DNA of 64,000 nt from Cryptomeria japonica (lineage: Eukaryota; Streptophyta; Pinopsida; Cupressales; Cupressaceae): positions 139,690,897-139,754,896 of the forward strand of contig NC_081407.1 in the NCBI RefSeq assembly GCF_030272615.1. Direction: 5' to 3'. Under the pieces are notes generated by a model. The model saw only the letters and a list, made by a program, of their open reading frames with translations. It had not been told where the DNA came from and did not search any database. Positions 23,230-34,962 of this stretch are shown here, in pieces. The stretch's first letter is position 1. The number at the start of each line of letters is the position of its first letter. The position numbers and the translations under genes were made by a program.

Positions 23230-25394
23230 GATGGTACGGTTTTATCGCGTCGTTTCAAAGAAAGAAAAATAGGTGTGAAGAAATATGCCCCATAAATGTT
23301 AATTTAGTGGGTGGTATGCCCCCTCGAGAGATGGGCCGAATTTTTTAAAAAAAATTGGGCGATCTCTCGAAAAAGAAAGTCTGAGTAAGTGAATCAAAGT
23401 GACCTATTGTGACTTCGACAATTGATGTAATTGCCTGATGAAGTCAAGATATTTGAAGCAAAATACTCATTGAGACTTAGACAATTGATGTAATTGTCTA
23501 TTGGATTATGTTTGAGTGGTTGATCAATTGATAGTGTGTGCGTGTGATGGATGGTTGTGGTTAATCATAGCAGCCCCGTTGAGACTAGGTCATTATGATA
23601 AACGTCTGATGTAGTCTAGGATTACCATGATTGATTACCTGTTGAGACCCAAAGATACTTGATCAGAGTATCTGTTGATAGTCTAGGTGTGTGTGAGTTG
23701 ATGTACCTGTGCAGACAGAGTAAGTGGCTTGATTAGGTGACTTAGGATGGGAAACACAACCCCTCCTGTTAGAGATGGATGGTGATGAAAATGGCTTGAT
23801 TAGGTTGATTGGAACATGATGTATGGTATGTGATGTTGATTATTGAGATGGGGAGGATGAGGGGAGGTTCGATGTTAGATAGAAGAAATGGAGGACCTAT
23901 GACTCATTCCTATAGAAGAAGAGGAAAAAGAGTATGCACCCTTTGTCATTACTATGTATGAATGATATGCAGCTATTTATGAATGTATGGATGGATGGAA
24001 TACAACGGAATGCAATATATTCAGATGAGGTGAAATGATGATCCATAGTGCTTTATTTTTCATCATTGAGCTTTAAAATGTTGTAAGAAAATACAAGCAA
24101 CTTGACATAATGATTCAAGATGACCTGAGTATTCCTTACATGGATTTTGATATAGCAAGTTAATACAAGCAACTTGATATAATAGATCAAGTTGACCTGA
24201 GTATTGCTTGCAGAATAGACAAGGATTATCTCCTTTCATGCATGACTTGGAACATCCTCCTTGATCTTTTGCCGATAATATCCCGAGACAAGTTCATACC
24301 ATAGTAAGAGATAAACCATTATCAAGCTTGGATGAGGCAGTAGGAACCAAAGATGGAGCATTGTACCTGTAAGCAAACATCATATATAAAGAATAAAGAA
24401 TATGGACCCTCGATAATGGTTCATGCTCATATGGTCGAGGTATGCGCTGTAATCAACAAGCCGTAGTGATCTATGATTGTATTTTTGCATAAGATCACGT
24501 AACTTAGTGAACTTCCCACGTAGACACCATTAGTACATGCCCCAGAACTTCATCGGAATAATTTGCAGAAGACATACAAACAATGCTGCAGGAACCATCT
24601 CGACCACTCTAATCACTTGTGGATATCTCGGAGTAGTGTAGGAATCTGATATATATCAATGAATGAATAACCTACAAATCAATCAAGTATTTTGATAGCT
24701 TAAACAGAATTTTCTTGTCAAAGAAAATGTCATCTTGTCTTTGTTTTGGTAAGGAATGATGCATCCTTGTTTAGACAGTTTGGGTGTTTGATGTTGATTG
24801 TTTGTTTGATCCGATAAGTGGTCATCGTTTGATTATTTCACAATGTTTGTTTGGTATCTGCTTTGAAAAATGTATGTACAAAAGTGTTGTCATGTTTTTG
24901 ATTGATTTGATGTTTTCTGATGTTTTTGGATTTTGTGAGATAGTTTTCCAATGTTTTTGGAATTTTGTGAGACATTTTTTAATGAAGAACCCAATAAATC
25001 ACAAGTAATGTAGAATCCACTTCCATCAATAGGTTAAGGACATTGCCCCCAGTTTTAGACATGACTATGAAAAAGTGGGATGCAAGACGCATGAAGTACT
25101 TTTCTTGATTGCAGATCAATAACAAGCCATGGTTTGGACAGATGTATGTGTGTATGTAATGAATGTTATCGCAACAAGCCTGAAAGATAATGGAGCCATA
25201 GCCTTTATGAGTGGCGCCTGCTTTCCAGTTTTTCACCATCACACTTACCCAAGGTGCCACCGGAGTGGTTGTTCACCGTTTGGATGCATGATTTTTCTTT
25301 ACTATTTTGATTTTTTTGTATTTTCTTCAGGACATTTTTCTAAATGTTTTCGGTGTTTTTCTGGTAGGTATGGGAGCTTGATGCTCTGTACAAC
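23230..25394 (-). other. Element A 3' noncoding region
   Basis: About 2.2 kb between the pol stop and the polypurine tract, matching 40833-43185 of B in inverted orientation. It holds repeats of the form GACAATTGATGTAATTGTC. It also carries a conserved 25-nt hairpin (25253-25277) and an antisense reading frame (25129-25404) also open in B. No sense-strand gene is seen. Confidence 0.75.
25253..25277 (-). other. Conserved 25-nt hairpin (element A copy)
   Basis: On the element's sense strand it folds as GGTG, five-base bulge AACAA, CCAC, loop TCCG, GTGG, CACC. It is followed by TTGGGTAAGT, which resembles a 5' splice site. The B copy is identical and the D copy keeps the pairing with changed bases. 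Confidence 0.65.
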
Positions 25395-26525
25395 TTATGT
25401 ATAAAACTTTTTAAGGTGCATGCCGTTGATCGGATCTGCTAGCGGTTATCCTTTTGAAGTAGCCAACTGATATGCCCCGGACCCAAATACAGCAGTGATA
25501 ACATATGGACCCAGCCAGTTTGATTCAAATTTCCCTTGATGTTCTCGGTTTGGTTGGTTACGAGAATTCTCTCAAAGAACAAGATCACCTACCTCAAATG
25601 TACGAGGTCTAACTCGATGATTATAGCTTCTGCTCATATGTTGTTGATAGGCCTTGAGGTGATTGTATGCAGCTTGTCATTTCTCATCAAGTAGCTCTAG
25701 GTCTTGGAGACGGGATACTTTGTATGCTTCATCATTGATGAGATTGTGTAAGGAAACCCATAGATATGGTATCTCGACCTCGATAGGTAAGATAGCTTCT
25801 ACGCCATAGACTAGTGAGTAGGGAGTTGTGCCTATAGGGGTTTGAATGCTAGTTCAATACGCCCATAGTGTTGGATTCAATTGAACATGCCAATCATGAC
25901 CGACATCATTGACTGTCTTCTTGAGGATTCTTAATATGTTTTTGTTTGATGCTTTGGCCTGACCATTGCCTTGTGGGTAAGAGGGAGTGGAAAAGTGGTG
26001 TTGGATGTGAAACTTTTCATAGAGCTCACAGACATCTTGATTTTTGAAAGGAAGCCCGTTATCTGTGATGATAGACATGGGTACACCATACTGGCAGATG
26101 ATGTAATTAAGGATGAATGAGGTGATCTGCTTGTCGGTAACTTGAGTAAGTGGAACAACTTCGATCCACTTTGTGAAGTATTCAGTGGCGGTAATGATGA
26201 ACTTGTGGCCATTGGATGAAGATGGATGGATTTTGCCCACAAGGTCATGTCCCCATTGACAAAAAGGCCATGGTGTTGTGATTGGTTGCAATTCTTGTGC
26301 CGGTGCATGTATCAGGTCTCCATGAACTTGGCATTTTTTGCAATTTTTTACAAAGTAATAGGAGTCTTTTTCCATAGACGACCAATAGTATCCAGCGCGT
26401 ATGATCTTCTTTGCTAGGGAAGGACCGCTTGTGTGAGTTCCACAAATTCCTTCATGTACCTCTTCCAAGGTCTTTGTTATCTCATCATGTTCCAGACATC
26501 GAAGGAGAGTACCATCAAGACTGCG
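25395..26525 (-). pseudogene. Element A integrase
   Basis: The open part 26468-25854 carries the HHCC module (HEGICGTH, then CKKC). The core includes HDLVGKI, ITATEYFTKWIEVVPL and the second Asp in IITDNGLPF. The catalytic Glu is replaced by Lys (AAA at 25953-25955 on the minus strand), whereas B keeps Glu at 40272-40274. After a stop near 25851 (CGA to TGA against B) the C-terminal region continues with VGDLVL and the GPY module WLGPYVIT, ending at 25395. Integrase is therefore inactive for two independent reasons. Confidence 0.9.
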
Positions 26526-27770
26526 TCAGTATAGGGTTTCAATAATAATGGTATATCGAGTGGTTTGGTGAATGAAGGTTTTACGTTGGTTATTCGATTG
26601 GTTAGGAAGAAGTGTGTGATTGCGGAGATAGGTGTAGAACTCACCATACCATGGGGATTCAGAACCAATAAGGCGACATATCATCTTGGATTTGGGGATA
26701 TCATAAGAGGGAATCCAAAGTTGTTCTACCAAAAACTCGTAGCGTGTTGAATTCTGTGGAAGATCTAGGAGAGATGCGATGGTAGCCATAGCGTCAACAG
26801 CTCGATTCTGATCTCTGGGTATCTGCTCAAAGGTGATAGTAGTGAATGATATTTTTAAGTTGTCCACCATTTGTTTGTACGACATGATTTTGTCATCCTT
26901 GGTCTGATATTCATCTGTTGCTTGTCGAATGACCAGTTGGGAGTCACCATATACTTGTAGTTCTTGTAACTTCCATTGTATGGCTAGCCTGAGTCCTGTG
27001 ATCAAGGCCTCGTATTCAGCTATGTTGTTTGTGTATGGAAATGTAAGCCTGTAAGACTTCGAGATACTGTCACCTTGAGGTGTGATAAATAAAATGCCTG
27101 CCCCCGAGCCATGCCTAGTGTATGAACCATCAAAGTATAGTTTCCATGGTTGTGATGTTGTGATCATGAATATCTCTTCATCTGGAAAATTTGAAATGAG
27201 AGGATGATCGCTTATGAGGGGAGCATCGACCAACTGATCTGCAATAACTTGGCCTTTGATAGCCTTATGGTCCACATACTCGATGTCAAATTCACTTAGA
27301 ATCATCACCCATTTGGCCAAGCGGCTTGTCAATGCTGCTTTGCTGAGTAAGTACTTTAGTGGATCAATCTTTGCAATGAGTTGTACTTTGTGTATCAAGA
27401 GATAGTGCCTCAGTTTAGTGGCTGCCAAGATTACTACTAGGCAAGCTCGCTCAATAGGGGTCTAATTGAGTTCATAGCCAGCCAGTGTGCAAGAGATGTA
27501 GTAAATGACACACTCTTTCCCTTCTGCATTGTGTTGTGCCAATAGTACACCTAATGTTGTATTTGTTGCTAAGATATAGAGTAATAAAGACCTACTTGGA
27601 TCTGGTGGAATCAATAATGGTGTATTCATGAGATAGTCCTTAAGCATCTGGAATGCTTGCTGGCATCTAGCATCCCACTGAAAGCGGATATTTTTGTGTA
27701 GCAGGTGTGTAAATGGGTGACATTTATCTACCAGTTGTGCAATGAATCTGTAGATAGATTGAAGTCGTCC
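26526..27770 (-). pseudogene. Element A RNase H and archaeal-type second RNase H
   Basis: The first RNase H is read from 27647 to about 27230 (LLLYILATNTTLGVLLAQHN, YYISCTLAGYELN, ERACLVVILAATKLRHYLL), broken by a stop near 27460. The second RNase H (about 27175-26790) has the full set of acidic motifs: YFDGSYTRHGSGAGI, NIAEYEALITGL, VYGDSQLVIRQA and RAVDAMATIASLL. This archaeal-type domain between RNase H and integrase marks the Tat lineage of plant Ty3/gypsy elements. A short connector leads to integrase. Confidence 0.9.
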
Positions 27771-28412
27771 TTATAGTGTCTTTAGCTGGTTGATGTTCTT
27801 TGGTGGTGGCATGTCCATGATTGCTTTGACTTTGATAGGATCAACCTCAATACCTTTACTTGAGACAATGTATCCTAGAAGTTTCCCTGAGGTTACTCCA
27901 AAGACACATTTCTTTGGGTTGAGTCGAACATGATATTGTTCCAGTCTATTAAAGATTTTCTCTAATATTTCTAGATGACCTTCTCTTGTTAGTGATTTTG
28001 CCAATAAGTCATCAACATAATCTTCCATTATGGTATGCATCATGTCATGAAAGATGGTGGTCATTGCTCTTTGATAGGTTTCTCCTGCATTCTTTAGACC
28101 AAAAGGCATGACATTCCAGCAGTATGTGCCCCATGGACATGTGAAGGTCGTCTTATGTTGATCCTCAGGTGCAATCTTTATCTGGTTGTACCCTGAAAAG
28201 CCATCCATGAGAGAAATCATGGCATGTCCTGCTGTTAGGTCCACTATTATGTCAATGTTTGGTAGGGGGAAGTCATCTTTAGGACATGCTTTGTTCAGAT
28301 CTCCGAAGTCAGTATAGATATGGATGCCCCCATTTGGTTTGCCGATAGGCACAATATTGGATATCCAATTTGCATAATCAATTGGTCTAATAAAACCAAC
28401 ATCTAGGAGTTT
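27771..28412 (-). pseudogene. Element A reverse transcriptase
   Basis: Frame 28352-27771 has GKPNGGIHIYTDFGDLNKAC with the first catalytic Asp, MDGFSGYNQIKIAPEDQHKT, MPFGLKNAGETYQRAM, the active site YVDD (28008-28019, minus) and LNPKKCVFGVTSGKLLGYIV. Arg of the usual DFRDLN reads Gly, probably a late change. A stop lies just upstream, near 28412. The YVDD form contrasts with YLDD in element C. Confidence 0.92.
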
Positions 28413-29306
28413 CTAAAGTTCTACTTTGACTAGTACTGCAATCTGAGGATGCATCTTGCGAAGCTTTTGCTTGATAGGTTTGGCTCCTTCTACGACGATG
28501 AGGTGATACATGACTAAATCAGGATCAAGCCCAGGCATGTCTGCATATGACCATGCAAATTTAATTTGGCGCTTTTGGAAGAATTCTACAAACTTAGGTT
28601 GTTCCTCTGGAGTTAAAAGAGATGCTAGATGTATGTGGTGAGGAGTTTCAAGAGTCCCCACGTTATATTTTTTGGTTTCCTCGATGAGAATTGTTGATCG
28701 TTCCTGTTGTGTACTAGAAGGGAGAATGTCAAACCTTTCATCCTTTGGCGCCTCAAAGAGGTTTTCACCATTGGATACGCTCTTTCTTTTTACTTTTGTG
28801 GGATCAAATAGTGCCACAGTGTGGTTTTCACTAGAAGATCCATGCTTTATTGTTATATTTTTGCAGGTAAAAGGTTTGGCATCCGCCCCGAAGTATGTTG
28901 CGCTATTATGTTCAATGGCGAATCCAACTTTGTGATCCCTACTTGGTATGTTATCTCGTAGTTCCAAAAAGTCAATGATCACCTCATCATTTTGGAAATG
29001 GTCAAGACATGGGGGATTAGGTTGGTTCCATTCAATGAGTTCAGGATGGATAATGGGCATTACCTCATCGATTAGGTTAAGTTCGTTAGATGTGTTAGTG
29101 AGGGTTAAGACGTTGTGGTGAAGGTCGTCAATGGTTCTCTCCCTGTCAGAATCAGGCGTAGGATGTGACGTAGGGTCTGTGGAAGATGTTTACAGCTCAG
29201 GAACCCAAGAGGTCTTTATCTGTGCTTCTTCGTAAATAATGATGTCTTTGCGGGGTGGAGGTAGTGATGTGTCTTCCTCATTTGAAGTATTAAGCTGGAT
29301 GGAATC
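28413..29306 (-). pseudogene. Element A pol segment between G-patch-like region and RT
   Basis: Frame 29060-28413 (215 codons) contains MPIIHPELIEWNQPNPPCLD, an acidic linker and the lead-in to RT (PIKQKLRKMHPQIAVLVKVEL). The matching part of B is 37171-37830. The reading is broken by one stop upstream and is cut at 29306 by element B. It resumes beyond B at 44938, where TSD bases GAATC are repeated. The role of this linker is unknown; RT of the Tat lineage commonly has such a lead-in. Confidence 0.8.
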
Positions 29307-30983
29307 TGTAGTCACATAAATCTGTCCACTTAATTAAATGAATACTTAGTATTTATTTGATTATTTAACCATCAATTAATAATTAATTAAATTAATATTT
29401 AATTAATTCATCTTAACCCTCTTCTCCTATTAATTAAATAAATTATTCAATTTATTTGATTTAATTCACTTAACCAAATTCAGACCATTAATTAAATAAA
29501 TAAATCATATTTATTTAATTAAATATTCTCTCACATTTAAATAAATTAATATTTATTTAAATCCCCCAAAATCCCACCTCTCACATTTAAATAAATTAAC
29601 ATTTATTTAAATCACCTTTATCCTCTACCCACTTGCATTTTCCTACAAATGCAAGTTGCACAGTTATTTTAAATAAATAATTTATTTAAATCACCTTTAT
29701 CCTCCACCCACTTGTATTTTCCTACAAAAGCAAGTTGCACAACTATTTTAAATAAATTATTTATTTAAAATCCTATTTATCCTCACCCACTTGAAACCTT
29801 TAATGGTTTCCCTTAAAGTCTTCAAACTTGATGGCTTTAAAGTCTTCAAACTTAATGGCTTCCCTTAAAGTCTTCTTAAGACTTTAATGGTTTTCCTTAA
29901 AGTCTTCAAGCCTTTAATGGTTTCCCTCAAAGTCTTCAAGTATTTTAATGTTTTATCTTCTTTTTTCTCATTTAAATTAATTAATATTTATTTGAATATT
30001 TATCCAAATGCAAATTACACCATTTAATTGAAATAAATGATTTTATTTTAATTGAAAATACAAAAATTTCTCCCACTTGCATTTTCCTACAAAATCCACT
30101 TGAATGCCTAAACCCCTTCTAGATTCTTCTAAACCTTTCCTAATTAACCTAATCCATCCCCTAAATATTGTCACATTCCAAAGCAAATTGAAGTCACTTC
30201 TCAAAGACTCCAAAGTCTTTGAAAATCAATTAATGCTTTGTGTGTTCAACAAATTAACCTCTAAAGTCTTCCAAACTACTTATGGCTCTTACATGACCAT
30301 TAATGGTTAACTCCACTTGCACCCATGGTTAAGAACTTTGACCCCTAACTTAACCCTCATGTAACCCATGTGTCTCTTCAAAGCATTTATTTCTTTGACT
30401 AGGGTAACCATCATGTCCCCTCAAGCATTTAATGCTCCTTATCACTCCTCTCAAGCCTCCTCATGGTGACACTTGTCAACATGGGATTGAGTTGAAAGTT
30501 TCACATGGATTGAATATCTTTCAATCCTAACCCTTGTTAAGATTACTCAATCTTAACCCTTCATTTCTCCATTTCTTCTATAAATAGAACCCTTCTCCTC
30601 AAGCAAAAAGGAAGCATTAGAGTATTGTTGTTATACTGGCATTAGCATAGAGCTTTCTCATAGCATCACTATCTACACTTGCATAACATTTGCTTATCAT
30701 ATTCAACTATCTTGAATCTCCATATGGCATCCATGGCTAGTGCTAAAAGTTGAGAGCTACACTCATTTGGGACTTGGAGAGGAGAGGAACAAGGGAGGAG
30801 CAACTATGAGCATCTTGATTAGCTATTTTATTCTATGTTTATATGCTTTCTATTTCATGCTTAATATCTCTCTTGATATGCTTGTTTAGGATAATCTTTT
30901 GTTGCTAACACTAACGTTTGTTTCTTGTGCTCTTGTGTGTGTTGCCATCAAACAGATTTTCTAATCCTTTTTGCAGAGCATCA
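29307..30983 (+). repeat. Element B 5' LTR
   Basis: The repeat is 1,677 bp, starting TGTAGTCACATAAATC and ending TTGCAGAGCATCA. It contains AT-rich palindromes (TTTAAATAAATTAATATTTA type), direct repeats of AAAGTCTTCAAACTTGATGG, and a TATA box at 30579-30586. It is shorter than the 3' LTR by exactly 61 bp, one minisatellite unit. Confidence 0.97.
30579..30586 (+). promoter_or_regulatory. TATA box of element B 5' LTR
   Basis: TATAAATA, followed by GAACCCTTCTCCTCAAGC, about 0.4 kb before the LTR end. All four A/B-family LTRs keep it. It is the best candidate for the promoter of the genomic transcript. Confidence 0.72.
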
Positions 30984-30985
30984 TT

Positions 30986-31005
30986 TGGTGAACCCGACGT
31001 GAATC
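30986..31005 (+). other. Element B primer-binding site (tRNA-Trp type)
   Basis: Two bases after the LTR comes TGGTGAACCCGACGTGAATC. As I recall the plant nuclear tRNA-Trp(CCA), its 3' end is the exact complement over these 20 bases, including the CCA tail. This would prime minus-strand DNA synthesis. Element A keeps only TGGTGAACCC. Confidence 0.85.
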
Positions 31006-32695
31006 AAAGAGCAATCATTTTGAAGACTACTAACTTTTGAATGTTTTAATTGACACACAGGTCATTCTCTTGCGTTTTTGTTCTCAATTTAGCACCTTCG
31101 CAAATTGATACTTTAGCGCTATAGTCTATATTGTTGCTCTTTCGTGTTAAATAGCACTTCTATTTTCACACAGAGTAGAGCTATTGTAACAGAGAGTTGT
31201 AAGAAAATTCCTTGTAACTAAAAACCAAAAATTTTAGGCTTGTAGAAACCCACCAAAACATGCGGATTTTTCTAACTAATTATCTTTTGTGCAGGTTTTA
31301 ACTAACCCCTACAATAGGATTTTTTAGCAATTTTAGCTTAGGAAATAAATTTGTTCATATTTCTAACTTCATCTTTCAAGTTAGGATAAAATAAATTCAT
31401 TTTTCTTTTGGGTTAAAATCAACTACACATTCATTTGGAGTTTTAAAAAGAACCACATCTTTCATTTAGAGCTCTAAAAAGAATCACATTTGTTCAAAGT
31501 TAAAAAGAATCACAAAAACAAACACGCAAATTTATTTTTTTGCAAAGTTAGGAACAAATTCTTTTGGTGCTTAAAATCAACAAGGCAAATTTTATTTCTT
31601 GCATCAAGCTAAAACTCACAATCCACACTTCTATTTTTGGTGCAAATAAAATTCACAATCAACTTGTCTCATTTTTATAGCAATTTTACTTCATGCAAAC
31701 GTGTTTTTCATTAAGTTAACCAGGATTTTCAAATTCTAGTTTACTTCCAACACACACTATCCTCTCCCTTGGCTCTCGTGGTCCTAGGTGCAAGAGAAAA
31801 GTGTTAGTAACACTCAAATTTTATCTTTTTAAAAGAGGCCTGCCAAGGGATCGATACTCTTGGGAACGACCTCGAGCGGTAAATCCTTCGAGCCGCTATA
31901 GAAATCAGGTGTGAGCGAAAGCTGTAGCCTTGGGTATAGCTATTCCTACAGTGTAACTGGCCGAAAGGACAAATGGGCCCCACCACTGGTTACAAGGCTC
32001 TTAAGTGAGTCACTGCAGAATGAACTTATGTCCAAAAACATCGAACATGACTAAACACCTTTAAGTAGTAGCCCACCCGTTCTATTGATTGAGGATATTT
32101 GCGATATAATTTAGTGCAAGAGCATAGATGGTTTTGCTCCCAAGATACTCACCATACATATTTCCTTGAGTAGAAACATAGCTTTTTGAAAAGTCACTTG
32201 TGGCTTAGTAAAAGTGGTGACTCCCCCATCATAGGGATCATCTATTTGTTATGCTCATGCAAGACTTAGTATATCACATCCTTACCTGCCAAGGCGGGAT
32301 TCATAAGGTATGTAGTACCAAAGTCGAAGAAATATCAAGATGTGGGCTAAATTTATCACAACTGGCCATTTGACCTTAGGGATAAAAAGTTTTTGAAGTG
32401 TGTTCGTTTTAGTCAAGACCAAGTGCAAATTCAGCCGACTTCAGGCTTTGGAAATACACCTTAAAATACATCTAAAGGAAGGGTTATATAAAAGTCCAAG
32501 GATTGGGTTGATCTAGACCCATACTCATTTGTGCCTTTGGGGCAACATTCTTGTGTTTGTGTGCTTGCTTTGTTTTCTTGTCAAAGAAAAATCAGAAAAT
32601 CACTTCCCAAAAGGAAAGTATTCATCCAACCAAACATCTGTCAAAACAACCAAAAACATCAAAAATAAGGTACAAACAACAAAGAGTCAAATTTT
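31006..32695 (+). other. Element B long untranslated leader
   Basis: About 1.7 kb with no long sense frame. An A/T-rich first half (31200-31740) gives way to a more GC-balanced block (31740-32350), part of which (31757-31830) is recognisable in the leader of element D. Element A lacks this whole region. A frame at 32551-32811 overlaps ORF1 in another phase and is probably spurious. Packaging and dimerisation signals would be expected here, but none can be pinned down. Confidence 0.65.
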
Positions 32696-33076
32696 ATGAC
32701 CATTCTTCACATCTTGCGAAAGAAGAAGCGTCATCAGAATATCAACTTGAAAAGAAGACCATTGATCTCAAAGGCTTTGATCAAAAGGAGGAAATTCTTC
32801 TATATAAATAGACAAATCTTTGTCTCACATAGAGTCTTTCTGCGTCACATGCATCTCTACCTTCAAGGAAAAACAAACGAATTTGATTTTGAATCATTGA
32901 ACCGTAGAGCTTTTATGCAATATAGAGCTCTGAGTTATCACAAAAACCGAGGAAAGATTAATCCCAACTTCTTCCCAAACGTCTGTATCACATACAACAC
33001 AGCTCGAGAAATACCACCAACACCCGAAAGGGAAGAGATAGAGTTTGTCCCATTTGTAACACAAAGTTTTTATTAA
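32696..33076 (+). CDS. ORF1, small basic protein upstream of gag (element B)
   Basis: An ORF of 126 codons starts MTILHILRKKKRHQNIN and ends PFVTQSFY. The first 35 residues are strongly basic (RKKKRHQ, IKRRKFF) and suggest nucleic-acid binding or a nuclear signal. The middle is RQIFVSHRVFLRHMHLYLQG, and the C-terminal part is acidic (PTPEREEIEF). No known domain is recognised. Element A has an open 127-codon homologue (48769-49152), about 80 percent identical by eye, although gag and pol of both copies are riddled with stops. Some Tat elements such as Ogre have an extra ORF before gag, so the position has precedent. The gene lies 1.7 kb after the LTR and 450 bp before gag. Confidence 0.65.
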   Translation: MTILHILRKKKRHQNINLKRRPLISKALIKRRKFFYINRQIFVSHRVFLRHMHLYLQGKTNEFDFESLNRRAFMQYRALSYHKNRGKINPNFFPNVCITYNTAREIPPTPEREEIEFVPFVTQSFY

Positions 33077-33525
33077 AGTTGAAAACATTTTCATCCATCA
33101 TCTCACTCATACATCATCACTTCATCATCAATCCGTCCCAACTCTCAAAACATTAAGAGGTTCTTGTCCCAAGTTCTCTTTTAGATATTGTTTGAAATCA
33201 AACACATCACATCACTTTTTAGATTGTTTCTACATCTAGGATAAGCTCATCCTAAGAGACACATCTACATAGGTTAAAACTAGTTCATGAGTGAATCCTC
33301 TCATTACTAGGTAGTTAAATCTGTAACACATCTCAGATTTCTCTACACCTTATCACATCAAAACTTATCAAACAAACAAGCAATTCAAAGAAGGAATTTC
33401 GGTTACATCCACCTTAAAGGTGCTAGAGATCCACGTGCAACACAATTCACCAACCATCAATCTCTCATTTCATCAAAAACTCATCATCATCTTCACTCAC
33501 CTTCAACAAAAAGCTTGTAAGCAAA

Positions 33526-34962
33526 ATGGCTCAAACCCAATCACGATCAAGGCAACGAGAAATAGAAATGGAAGAAGAAGAAGAGGACAATCTCAATGAA
33601 TTTCAAGAAGCACTTGGAGGAAATGCAAATGATGAAAACCCAAGTACTCCTACTCCTGCAACAATAGAAAAGCCTCAGCATAACCCTCTCTTTAACAGAC
33701 TGTTTGACGAAATACTCAGGAGCAATGCGGATGCTCACTTCTTAAAACTCGCTCAAGAAGGAGCCAAACTCCCCTCTAACTTTGATCTTGCCCAATTAAG
33801 ACAAGCATTAGAAAGACAAAGTCGCCATGAGGAGGAACGAGGTAGAGATCCCATCAGATATAACATTCCTCGAGGTAACCCACCACCTCCTCCTCCAAAT
33901 GAAATGGAGATGTTGCAGCAACAAGTCGAGAATCTCGCACAACAACTTCATAGTGGTGTCAAGACTAACCAATTCTCACTCAATGACATCTGTCCCTATC
34001 CTTTTGATAGGAATCTTTATATGCCACCCTTTCCACGAGGATTCGAAACACCCAAATTTAAAAAATATAGAGGAAAGGGCGATCCCCGTGATCATGTCAG
34101 AGAATTTCATTCTGCTTGTCTCGAAGTGGCATATGAAGACACATACCTAATGCACCTTTTTCCCCAAAGCTTGGGAGGACCAACCACATCATGGTTTTCC
34201 CGACTACCAGGTGGCATTAGAACATTTGAGGAACTCATCCAGAAGTTTCTAGCTCATTACTCTCATAACATTGAACGCGACATCACCATGGCCGATCTGT
34301 GCAACACCAAACAAAAACCAGGTGAACTATTCTCAATATTCCTACAACAATGGCGCCAAATGTCTAGCAGACATTCTCTTCAGTTACCTGAACGAGAACT
34401 AGTGGAAATATTCATTTCCAACTTAAACGAAGAAATGGAATTTCACCTGGATGTCAAAGACACAAACTCTTTTAATGATATGATCACCAAGGGTTTAAAA
34501 TGTGAACGGGCACTCATCAAGAAAGGACTCATCAAAATCTTTAATGAACCAAAAGATGGTCCTCGCCCGCGCTTCAATAGTGATAAACCAAGCTTCTGGA
34601 ATAAAAACAAGAATATCGTCAACGATGGGGTTGTGGATGCCCGGACTATCCAAAACGCACAACCTGTGGTTCGGTTTGCAGGACAAAATCCTCCACCTCA
34701 AAACAACACAAATGTTCCTTCTAATCAAGGTCGCATCACATCTCACGATGAACCTAGACCTCGTCAGCAAAAACAGAAATGCACATACACTCCCTTAGGG
34801 GAACCCATTGAAATTGTCTTGCGACAACTCATTTCTCAAAATTTGGTCACTCTACCTAAACTATCAAACTATGAGCCTCAGGTCAAACTGGCATGGTGCA
34901 GAGATACTGAACACTATGAATTCCATCAAGGGAGAGGACACAAGACAAGTAATTGTCACTGA
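33526..34962 (+). pseudogene. Element B gag
   Basis: The 478-codon frame starts MAQTQSRSRQREIEMEEEEE. A capsid-like retrotransposon gag domain lies at about residues 165-310 (LMHLFPQSLGGPTTSWFSRL, FEELIQKFLAHY, LFSIFLQQWRQMSSRH). A basic linker follows, then a zinc knuckle at residues 465-477. The knuckle should be CX2HX4HX4C, but its first Cys reads Tyr in B (EHYEFHQGRGHKTSNC). The frame stops at TGA where A has an Arg codon and then continues in phase, so gag and pol were probably one frame. Its product would form the virus-like particle in the cytoplasm. Confidence 0.9.

Noticed and set aside
30104-30310. 68-codon + frame inside the LTR of B (also 44031-44264)
   Set aside because: Same sequence in both LTRs, low-complexity, in repeat sequence. 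No sign of a gene.
32551-32811. 86-codon frame overlapping ORF1 in another phase
   Set aside because: Element A lacks most of it because of its leader deletion, and only the ORF1 phase is conserved in both copies.
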